Positions 12,901 through 24,900 of a DNA stretch of 64,000 bases are shown here, piece by piece. The DNA comes from Trichobilharzia szidati. Lineage: Eukaryota; Platyhelminthes; Trematoda; Strigeidida; Schistosomatidae. Each line of letters opens with the position of its first letter. The first letter of the stretch is position 1. Both the position numbers and the translations under genes were made by a program. The notes below the pieces were generated by a model, which did no database searches, was not told where the DNA came from, and saw nothing but the letters and a program-made list of their open reading frames with translations. The stretch lies in the NCBI GenBank assembly GCA_944472155.2, contig OX235271.1:103615256-103679255 (forward strand), in the 5' to 3' direction.

Positions 12901-15900
12901 CATTATTCTAGTTGTCAGTTTCTTGCTTAAAAAGTAACGAACAAGGAGGATGCAAACAAATTCAAAATACTCTGAGAAATATTTAAGAATAATGCTTAGT
13001 GGTATGCGTCTTTTAGATCGGGGTGAATTAGGATAAATGTGGTTTTCACTATTTACTTTGGTGTTTAGCTCGAATTGCTGTTTGATTGATTTTGGCAGTG
13101 ACCAGATGCCTTGATAAATTGGTCGACTCTTTTACATAGTGAGAAAATAGAGAAAAAAGCTTACTTTATCTATCATGTTACGTTTTGGTAGAGCTGTAGA
13201 ACTTGTTTGAGATATTTGATGGCTCGTAGATGGTGGGTGGAAATCTGATTTAGGTCCATCAACCCACTGTTCTTTTTGAGTACTCAACGTCTCAATTGCA
13301 TTTTTGACTGCATTACGCGGCCATGCGTAGACATTAGTACGAGGAGCTGATTTCTTCCGTTCCTTGGAATGTACGGCATGTGGCGAGTAAAGATCACCGG
13401 AATTTGCATGACTACCTGAATGCCCTCCTGAACCGCTTTCACCTCCTCCACTACCACTTGGCACACCGACTGAAGAGCCTACAGGAGAACCATGGGATTG
13501 CTGACCACCGAACTGTTTAACTTTACTTCCACCACTTGCCTCCTAAATAAAATGTAACGAAACAAAGTTATGGAATATATCCCATAGATATTTGGAAGAA
13601 TATACTTAATATCTTTCTCAAATAAGGTGAGTTATGCATGTTGCATACAACAAATTTTCACCTACCACAGAATTTCGTGTGATTTATAATAAAGTCATAA
13701 TGAAATATACCTGATTTCTCACTAACATTATTTCGTGAAAATAATTTTATATATTTTCAGGTGTTCAGTAAAATATCCTATTTCTAGTAGGAAATTAGAG
13801 AATAAGTAAGGAGGGAGAAAGTACAGTTTGTATACGTTTGAAACCAAGTTTTCCAACTTTGGCAAATGAAAAATTTTCTAACAATGATTTAGATTTCCTT
13901 TGCTTAGTAGGCTGATATTGTACCTGGGAGGATTTAATAATAATAATAATAATTTGCTTTATTCCAAAACAGTACATGTGATACAGAATGGCATTGTCAG
14001 CATTTTTACTACATTATTGCATCCAGTTAGTACATTATCAATAAATAGAATTCTACATAGATTAAGGAAATCTCAGTTCATTATGACAACAACATATTGG
14101 CATGTCGGTAGCAAAGCCAAAGCTGAACAGTGTTTGAAGGTGTTAGAAAAGTAGGTGCTGTCATATTTACTGGCGTAAGCGGAAGAAAGAAACAAAGCAG
14201 TACATAACAGAAAAAAGAGGAAAAAGGAAAGAAGGAAAGAAAATATTGTACTTATAAATGATATGAGTTGAAAAGACGAGGTCCAGTTGTTCTACTGACT
14301 ATTTAATGAATTATAGGTGTCACGCCTAATGCTTTCTTTATCACACAGAACACGAGCTAAGTAGGGTATTGTTGAGTTTTTGTACTTGCTGGTGCGAGCA
14401 TATAGTTTTCTATTTGGGCTTCTGGTTTTGCCTGATGAGATGCAAGGGGAGAGTTGTGAATGAAGAGGGTGGTGTGAGTTAGATAAAATGAACTTGGTCC
14501 ATTTCTCACAGGATTCCATGTGCCTGTCGACCAGAATATTAACAAGCTGGTTAAGTGGCACGTTGCTTACCCTGCTGACAACCTTTAACATCCTGCGTAA
14601 TAAGGTATAGTCTTTCTTCAGTAGCCCGGGAGAAACTAAGGGGGAACAATAGAGAATAATAGGCAGGATGAGAGAATTAACGAATTGTTGGAGTAGGGTT
14701 GGGTTATACCAGAATGTCTTAACTTCTTAATGTAGAAGGTAAGACGGAATGTTTTCTTAGGAATTGCTAAGATATGAGACGACCAGGAGAGATCAGCAGA
14801 TAGAATGACACCTAGGTATTTAATTTCCGATTTGGTTTCTTTAAACTTTAAAGATGTGGGTTGTTAGAGCATAAACCTTGAAAATTCACATATGTTCGGT
14901 TACAGTAACCTCATTAGATATTTTGTCGTTTTGTCTGACAATCAGGATGAAATATTTTAAGACAGTCATATACATGAGTTACAATGATGGATGACATTAG
15001 AACACAGATCCTTATTCCTTGACAGATATAGGCATGAAAAAGAAAATTTCATAAGGAACTAGATTCGAAGTTTCAACACAGATATCAAGTCAGTGCTTCT
15101 ATTACGGTTCAGAAATTTGACGAGATCATCACCAAAAGCATTTTCAACAAGTTTCAGGCTTTCATCAACACCTGCCTTCACAGGCTGAACACTAAAGATC
15201 AGATGGCCGGTTGGAAGGGATAAGTAACGAAAAACTCTGGTAACTAGGGAACCAGCCAGGAATCTATGACTCGCCCAACAAATACGCGGAAGGAAATGGA
15301 GGTGGACTGGGCATTCACTGAAGACATCACTCAGTGACATCAAATTTTAAGCCCTTGAGTGGAATCCAAACGGGAAGCAAAGTGCATGAATGTCCGAGGG
15401 TAACACGGAAAAGATCATGTGAATAGGAAATGCAAGTTTGTGGGCAGTTGTGGAGCCAGGAGAAAGTGGTGACAGACGACCAAGAATAATGGAGGCATTC
15501 TGCTACGGTCCTATTGTTCCACTCAGAACTCAAGGAACGAATAATAATAATAATAAAGTACTAATAAAGGTTGGGATTTCGAAGAAATGGCACATTCCAT
15601 GTGATACAGAAAGTAACAGTTTATAATTGCAGATAACTAACTGAGAAGGACTGAATACAAAAGATGTGTTACTCGACCAAATCACCTAGGTTAATGATAG
15701 TGTCTATGTATGTCCAAACGAAGTTACTTATAGAAACCTTTATTATATTAATGATAGTGCCTATTCAGTGCCTAAGTTGTAATGGCAATTGACAGTCACT
15801 TCTATCGAGAGGAAGGTGAATTTTCTGATCTACCATGAGTCACAGAGACAGTCAGTTTATTCACCCTATAAGACAAATCAGTCGAATGTCGGACTATTGA

Positions 15901-18900
15901 TTTTTGTGTGTGACACACTTTTGATGTCGTTGTAACAACAGACAGGCTTCCGTATTTATTATTTATGACATTCAGTAAAGCGTAAGGTGATGAAGAAAGT
16001 AGTTGCTGTTCATGTAGTCCTTGTGAATCATCATCGCTGTTGCTACTACTTGATCACTTTAGTTATGAGAAAACTGAATTGCGTGGCCTTCTAAAACAAT
16101 GATATCAAATGCCTTTGGTTATCCTTTTTAAGTTAAATGTCTATACCTTTTACTCGACCTACTAAAAACATGGCACAGAAATAAATAATAAGCAATAACT
16201 GTAGACAGATATGTAAACTTACTGAATCCGTATCTATATTTGATCCAGACAATGGTTTACCTAGTCGAGATCGTGCCTTCTGACTTGAATCGTGGTGATG
16301 ATCCAATAAACCTTGGCGGCCTAAATATATTACAGTGTCACACGACTGTTCACTACTCGATGTATAATCTTTTTCTGAAGAAGCAGCAAGGCTTAAATGA
16401 CTGTCAGGACCATAGTGTCTATATCTAGTCGAAAATCCTTTATATCCATTCGAACGCTTCATAGCTGAACGCAGACCCATATTTAGACGTAATCTTCCAG
16501 CACGTCTCAAACCAAAACTATCACAAGATGAGCTATCTTCAGAACTGGTAGTCTGTTCATCCATTTTTGATTCTTGTTCAGTATTGTTTGAACTGCTTTC
16601 AGATAATGTTCTGTCGTGTGTTTTGTGACGTCGACCTCTTTGGATTTTTGAAGCAAACTGCAACAGCTATTAAAAAAAGAATCAACACTCCATTTAATTC
16701 TTTATTAATAATAATATGGGATTACGACACTTATTCACTCTCAAAACCAAAGACAAGAAATGAGTCTGAATAGAATTTAGTGCGTTATTACTGAGTAAAT
16801 TTAAAAGAACAGATCCTTTATGACAGAATTTCAAGTCTTTTAATTCGTATGTAAATATTTATAATAGATGCTTGAAAACAAGCATTATAAATCCATATGA
16901 TGTCATATTCTAGTGTAATAGGAAGTTTAATTATTACAGCGTATGTTGTCCTATTCTCAGTGCAAACAATAAAATAAAATCCAGTCACGCATCATAAAAC
17001 TAACTAAGGTGAACAGATTAAAAGTTGTATATGTCACTAAATCGTTATTCAGCTGTTCTGGAAGCTTTTAACAACGCGACCAATTCAATTCATTATTACC
17101 AGTTTGTGAAAAGATTTCGCCTGTACATTAGGTTTTACCACCGCAATTTCAGGATTTCAAAATAGTATAGTACACAATAGGTTATAAAATGTATTCGCCA
17201 GAAAGTCGCATGGCTTAATTCTTGATATATTTTCCCTGCATCCTCAAAAAAATATTATCAAGACATTTAAAAAACAGTTTTTTGTCCATTGGTCTAATCA
17301 CATATCTGATGGGGATTATGGAAAGTGAAGAGGGTAAATTCTTCACCAGTTAATGAAAATATTGGCCGTACTACTACCCTAATTCTATTAATTAAGTCAA
17401 CTGCGGGAAGGGGCTGATATGATCCTTTCCGATCATAGCACTGCTTATTACATGTGTGTTTAGTAAGATATCTTGATGAGCGTTTCTGATGCTGTTGTGT
17501 TCCCTGAGCTGGATGGCTTAATTGCAAAGCTATCACTTTTCTTTTACACAGCATCTTCAGCACGTCTCTAAAGAAAAAAGGGAGTTGTTAGAATTCTCCA
17601 TGAATAAAGAAGTGAAAGCATTTATTAGAGATCTTAATAAACGAAAATTCATTGAGAGATAATTTAGAAAATTTCTTTGCTTACCTGTAAATTTTCTTGA
17701 TAATAACTTGCACTTGGGGATGTTTGTATAAGAATGCATGTGCGACATCCAATACTGCTAACTGCCTCACGTAACATCTGAGAAAGTTTACTATCTCTGT
17801 GTGGATGATGTCTATTCCCATTGATTAAAGCCAGGACAACTGATGTCATCGATGAGAGAGATAATGCTGAATCATTTGAAGAGGTTGAATGTTGTTTGTT
17901 TTCTGAATCTTTAGAATCAGAGTCTTGTACTGTATTGTCTGGTGTCATATCTTTTGATAATTTTGCATTTCCTAAATCTATTAAATGTAATCGACTTCGA
18001 CCGCCAGCAACTTTATGAAAGTCAGAAAAAATGATACGTGGTATTAGAGTCTTTAGAATAATATTAAAGGAAATAAAATATAAATAAACTTCTCTGTAGT
18101 TAAATATTTACCAATAATTTCAGTTCTATACATATTCGTCACTTGATGGCAACGATTACAGTCATCCATCCTTAAGTGATTTATTCGAAACCTGTTGATA
18201 AAGTGAGAAATGTGGTAACACCCCTGTATAATATAGTACAGTTAAGTATTCGAAGTAGAGTCAATGAGTTTAGTGGTTCAGTATATGGCTTTTTCACAGA
18301 GCGGTGTGTGTCTGATCTCAGGTGGGTGCATGAGTTCCCTTTGGTTCAGAGATTATTTTTATTCCTTTGTGTTCCCAACGGAACATATGAACTTCATGCT
18401 TGAGCTTTAAAGTTTCGGTAGCAGTGGTTTTATTTTCCCTAGGTGGGATTGTTAGTCTCACGCCCAACCCTCCCTCTTTACCGGGCTTATTAGTAGCTAA
18501 GCAAGGTTTGGGAGTGCATCGGTCATGGACCGAACCCCGGACACCTGGTTGGCTGACGGATATTTTACCTCTAAGCCACCGACGCACTTTGGTCTAGAGA
18601 TAAACTGTACCAATAAGCGCCAATGAGCACGAAGCTAGGATCGAGGATTCATTGTGTATCATCTGGAAAGGCCAACCAGGAACTCTACTTAACATAAATG
18701 CTAGAAAGATGGATCTTGATAATCTCGAAATGAATATCGCACATTTATAAATATACTTATGAGTGGAATGAAGTATAATATTTCAATGTTGCACAAGACG
18801 TTGTGTGTGTAATTTTTTCAGTGTTAAATATCGTAAACAAACAGTCTATTCACCTTCGAATTAAAGCTAATAAATATGAACTGTTACATTAAAATAAAGA

Positions 18901-21900
18901 AATAGCTAGAATTTTTTAAAGTATGTGAATTATATCACACAGAAACTGTTGACTTCCCCTTTATTATTAATGGTTTTGAAAATCAACAAGTATCATTAAC
19001 AAAAGTTATAGTAGATAGATAAGTAATCAAAAAGCTCAGGTTTGTAATAATAATAACAACAACAACACTCCTTAATGAGACATACTCTAATGAATCATTC
19101 ACTTAATGCAACACCTTCTCATGTTATTTGTCACTGATTTCAAACAAACACTTGTTTCAAGATTGAATCGATACATTTAAAATAAGTTTGTTACACAAAG
19201 GTAGTAGTTAACTGGTTTTTCACACACATATAAGTTTGAAGTAAATGTTACTTTTAGAACTGTATCCCATTATTATCATTTTGTCAAAAAAAAAACGGCA
19301 ACAATTAACTGCATTACACTGTGTCATAAATTAAACACTACAGATAACTTGTACAGTCATGCAGGCATGCAAACAAAAATCTTTGCTCTGCAAAATAAAA
19401 AAATACTACCTGTAAAATCAACTGAGATCCAAAATATACAATTCAATGAAGACGTGACCAATGAATTTCTGTATTTAAGACTTTCTAAAGCTTTATTTTT
19501 ATTTTATTTTTGATTACAGCTTGATTCCACACCGTATTTTTCGGTACAGGTATGGAATTTTCAGCATGTGATATCGTTAGCCCAAATTTTGCAGGCCAAC
19601 CATAGATATCAGGTTTGCGTTGGCAAGGGATCGAACCCCAGACCATGTGCATGGTCGGCGAGAGTCCTAACCACTGTGCCACCGACGCACATATCGCCAT
19701 CACCCTTTCTTTATCATTTTGCAGCTGATAAATCATAACTACTTAGGCAAAAGATAAATTACCCAGGTGTATTACTTCTATGTGTATTTAAAAGTTTAGC
19801 TGCCGCTGTTGCCTTATAAGACAAACAACTGGACAGCTTAATACATGTGTTGCTGATTGCCTTTGTTAGTATTTAGAAAAAGTCAAGCAAAGACAATGTA
19901 AAGCTCACTTTTGGTTTCATGTGACTGACAATGGTCACCAAGAGGAAAAATATGGGCTTTCTTGATTATTTATCATAACCCATCGAACCTTCCTAACGTA
20001 TAGAAATTCCTGAGAATAGCTCTAGTCTCGCCGTTGGCCTAGGTAAGTTTTCAAATTAATATATTCAATAACAACTACAAAGAAGTGAATACTACTGAAA
20101 ACATTTCAGAAACTTGACGGATTTTTCCGTATAAATAATCTAATTTAAACCCTTATTATCTTAGAAAGCTATAAATGCTTAATCTAATATGTAATAAAGA
20201 AACTCAGAAGACTGAATTCCAACGTACAAAAAAACGTATGTGGAATAATAATAATGGCTTTATTCTGAACAGTGTTTAGATAATGTACAGAATTTTCAGC
20301 GGAGTTTATTGCATGATATTTTCTCTTCGTCCAGGATCTTAAAATTTTAATTGACAGTTGACAGTGTGACACAGTTCTATCTGACCTGAAGCGCAAAACA
20401 ATCCGTTATGATATCTCTTCCTTTTCTCCTTCGAGAAACAGACGATATTTTGTTGAATGCAAGTTATAAAAAAGTTTAGGTATACATTTTGTGAACCAAG
20501 ACCACCGTTCAGGAATGGTCACCTCATTCATGTATTGGGATAAGCTGCCATCGAGGATAATGCTTTTTCTCATGTTTAGTAGAAACTTGCGTATCAGCAG
20601 ATTGTAAATGTTTTAGATGCTCGCCAGAGTAAACAATACTATTAGAGGTCATTCTTTAGTAGATTTAAACAAACTGGATGCGAGAAATTATATGCAATCT
20701 ATTGATGGAGGTTTCCGGTAGCCAAGTTTTAAGCAGGCCGTTTTTAGCCTAATTTAGCAACTTCCTTCTAGTTAATCTGTACATACATCTTACTCACCAA
20801 CAGTAATTTAAGACACAGAATGAAATTATTTTATCCTAACAATCCCTGCCGCCTATTTAATGAAGACCTCAGGTTACTGCGAAATGTTGCTGATAATTTA
20901 TTAAGAAAATTGGCTTACTCTCAGACTCAGTAAACCGTAGCTTAAGCGAAATCACTACTTCGAATTGGAAACGTTAACACAGAAGAGCTACATTACATCA
21001 AAGAAGTTTGCCTGGTTAAAAGGTTCTGATAATATTTCAGTGAGTATAAAACAATAGCCTTTAATGTTTATAAAATGAAGCTGTTCTGAGGTGATAGAGT
21101 GTACTTCAAAGCGTTAACTCTTACTGATAAGCAACCATTTGTTTCACACAGAGGTACCGACACAAAGTTACACTTTTAGATGAAAACAGATGTCTTCATG
21201 TCAATATGATTTTAACAGCTTCCATTAACAGAAATAAACTTTCCAATCGTTGGTCAACTCTGTTGATTATCCTCCAGCATTTATTATCTCAGTATGTTAT
21301 CATCAGATTCATGATGGCGACAGTAAGGATAAGGAGTAATTAAAACAATTATCATGCTTTTAGTGCGCTGGGCGAATAGTCTGCTTAAGTAAATATATGA
21401 AAGCCAATGTAGACTTTGTCACTTTGATGTAAAAAACACGGAAACCATTTAATTCTGTTACTTATCTTCCATGTTATATTTATTTAAATTAGGGGGATAA
21501 ATTATTTTTGTTTCAATATCTTTTTTTCCCTTTGGGAATTATATCGTCCTAGGAAACTTTCTTTAGAATTAATCAGTAGCTTAGGAAATGAGTTAAATAG
21601 TTTTACGGAGAAATCGATACAAGCTGTCATAAAGCATCATTTTCGAAGTAGAATTTTGAACTGTTAGAAACAGTTTGCCTCAACTTGATTACTTTCAGTT
21701 AACGATAGTTTAACCCATTAGCAAACAACTTTTGCATAATTTAATTTTATCCGTTCCAAAGGTACAATAAATTTTTGTTTAGATTGTAAAAGAAACTATA
21801 GTACATGGCGGAAATTTGAATCAAAGAGCAAAGTATTTTCAATGTGAAAATTACGACAGTACTTACCACCAGAACCTATTCCACTTCTTTCTACTCTGTA

Positions 21901-24900
21901 CTGGTAAATATGTAGCGTGAAAAATAGATGTGAATTTCTTTTCCATAGGACAACAGGATTTGGTAGAAGAGGATGATGATGTATGAATGAGGAGAAGCTG
22001 GTAAGGGATTTGTTGATGAAGCACCACATGCTATGGGTTGACAACGAGCCGATAATGCTGAATCTAAATAAAAGGCTGCTTTGTCAGCTGTTGGTGCTCT
22101 AAGTTCACTTTGATTTTCCAACTGAGTGCCTGAAATTGGATCATCACGAAGGTAAATCCCAGGTGCATTAGCTCCAGCTGCTTCTGTCGCTGTAGTCAGA
22201 AATAAGTAAAGTCATTATTGTTCAGTAGAATAGTGATAATCAAAGAGTAAATTAATACACTTTACCTCATGTTGCATATATGTCTATGAAGAATACATTA
22301 ATAGTTATCACCGTGTGAAGAGTATGAATCCCACAGTTTAAGCAATGAAACTTAATCACCTGTTCCTAGTTTTTAACGTTAATAATGCACAATTTCTACG
22401 GTTGTAAATCACACAAAATTATGAGTTAAAATCTAGTACATCAACACGTATCGAGGAATTCTACTGTTTAACTTCACGTGATTCACTCACGAAAATGAAA
22501 GTTAAATGACTAATGTTATGTAATAAACTTATAATAATAGTTTCTCTAGGAAATTATAAATTAACTAAAATCTCTCCTTGTAATTGCTGTCATACATAAC
22601 GTTTACAGAGTTCTTTGTGTAGTAGTGGTATAAGGGATAGCTAATACATTAAACTGCATGATTAAGACAGTAGATTAAATTTTCACAATTCCATATGCGG
22701 TGACTTTATTTGACACAATACTCAGTGACGAAAATTTTTTGATGTGGTTGTGTTCTCTGAGCTGGATAGTTAATTTGCAAAGCTTTCATCACCCTACTAG
22801 GTAACATCTTCAGTGCATACTTCAATTTGGCGAATGTTATTTACTAAACAAAGGAACCGCATTTGTCAGAAGATAACATAAAACTCAGAACAAACCCGCT
22901 TTTTGAATTAGATGCTCTTTTGAGATCAAACACAGGAATTTATCGCTACAGATAGCAATGATAATATTCAATTTATGCTAGTGATTCTGATCTATCTGAC
23001 CACACTGTTTAGCTTCAGTTTATTATATGAGCTACTTGATAGAATATCCAGAAATGACCGGGTTTAAAAACTCGAAGTTAGTTGTTTTGTCGATGAAAAT
23101 CAGTAAAGGCGGCTATTGTGGCTGAGTAGCATGTGGATAACGCCCTGATAGTTTTGAGCATCACTGAGCAGTAAGCGCATCCAGCTGGAAAATCCCAAAT
23201 GGAACGAAACACACGTCTTGGATTCTACTGATCGCCACCACCAAAAACAGTAACTTCGAATGATGATAGTAGATTGAACCTAATTTTTACTTTTCAGTAA
23301 ACACGTTTTCAACAATTTCTTACTTTTCTTCACTGAACTAAACCAATCAAACTCTGCTAGTATTTGAGTTCTTTGGTAAGACAACTCAATACCATCTTCA
23401 GCCTAATTAATATATGGGAATAAATATAAGAGACGAAGATTGTTTGTTCATTATAAGTTCATAAATATGTCACCAAACCATTTCGTCTCATATATCTTTT
23501 GATCGAACATTTCGCATACCTTTATATCAATAAGCACCTTTCATTTAATTCAACTGAACTAGATCCTATCCAACATACTAATGTGTCTGATATAACTAAA
23601 ATTTCACCTTTACTGGCTACTGCGTGTCGCTAATTATGGATTTGTTACTTTACCTCCTGAGGAAGAAGTCATTGGAAAGCATAATAATAAATGAATAACT
23701 ATCGCAAAAGATGAGATACTGGTGAACTAATAGTCCGGTGTTTAAAGAGATTTATTCCGAAGATGTATTTTCAGTGTGTATACCAAAACCATGGTTTAGG
23801 TGGATGCAATTAAAACCTTCGAAACAGGATTGAATAAACACCCTGAATTATTCAGTTTTAGCCGTCACCGAATAAATAAGGACAGTGGTTATCATTTTTT
23901 TTCTAAATCATAAAATTTCTATGTTTCTGAGTGTTTTATATTATTGTCTCCTTATGTCACTCAAATCCACAGTTTCCTACCAGTTGTAGGTGTTTGTACA
24001 CTGACAGTTTTTCAGTTTATTCAGCTAACAATCAAAGCTCACAACCAACTGTTTATCAGAAAGTTATTACGGTATAAGTTATATTACTCAGATATTGTTA
24101 ATGAATAGCGTGAGGAGCGCGGCACATCATTTTATCGGGAAACATGATTTCACTAAGTAAAAAACAAACAAGCAAATCTTTCAGCTGCTATTCATTAATC
24201 TCAGTCACGATATTCTAGTTTTTGAAACACATTTCTGTTATCCCACGACAAAAACCTGTATTCACTTATATCTCTTCTTGATAATGTTAATGTCGCAATC
24301 TCACCCACTCGCCTGTACACAAACTAACTTCCACACACACATGCATGCATGCATGCATACTTTACAAACATGAAAATGATGAATTTTCCTCAGAAAAGAC
24401 AACGGACAAAATGGCGTCCACTTGCAAATTTTTTTTTTATCTCAAAGGAAGAAAAATAAACGAAGTCAATAATCAAGATTAAACAAAGAGACTAATTTTT
24501 CATACCTAAAAATACAAAAACTGGTTTTATCGTGATTTTTTCTTTCAAAGTTATCTTTCTATTTGTTATTGCTATCGAAAAACGAACATATAGTCGACTT
24601 ACCGTTTGAAACAGAAGATAAAAGATCTCTCAATGCCTCCTCTTTACCATAGACTTCAACTGCAGATATACGAACTGAAAATCTAGCACCGGTTCGTTCC
24701 TTTTGCTCAGATATCAATCGAAATAGCCATGATATGGCTGAAGGAATGATGCCAAGACCAGAGGACTGTTTGTCATCGCCAAACATTGAATTGGTTTTAA
24801 CTAAAGAATAAAAATCACACTACGATTTAATCGTTAAAGTTAAAAACTCATCTATGTAATAGGACGAGATTTTTTATATATTCATTAGCTAGAATCAAAT

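Larger units (their letters stand above)
11540..13164 (-). other. Intron 9 (1.6 kb)
   Basis: The inverted-repeat element (11639-11994) and tRNA-like fragment (12020-12215) fill the first third in window coordinates. 12216-13164 is unassigned. Confidence 0.78.
13543..16222 (-). other. Intron 8 (2.7 kb)
   Basis: Contains the CR1-like copy (13933-14880) and the decayed RTE end (15095-15557). 15560-16222 shows nothing recognised. Confidence 0.8.
18011..21866 (-). other. Intron 6 (3.9 kb)
   Basis: Two family A SINEs (18340-18592 and 19490-19692), both on the minus strand. 18600-19480 and 19700-21866 are AT-rich without recognised genes or repeats. Confidence 0.8.
22190..24602 (-). other. Intron 5 (2.4 kb)
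   Basis: Holds the hammerhead-like repeat (22741-22820), the deleted Sm-alpha copy (23105-23240) and a CATG tetranucleotide run at about 24339-24360. The remainder is unassigned. Confidence 0.8.

Noticed and set aside
17294..17563. Minus-strand open frame of 89 codons between kinesin exons 7 and 8
   Set aside because: It overlaps a repeat also present at 22741-22820, and exons 7 and 8 already join residue for residue across it.
21960..22060. Small intron to explain the exon 6 frame change
   Set aside because: GT/AG combinations in the stretch give lengths of 15, 27, 30, 45 or 48, all multiples of three, so none restores the frame.
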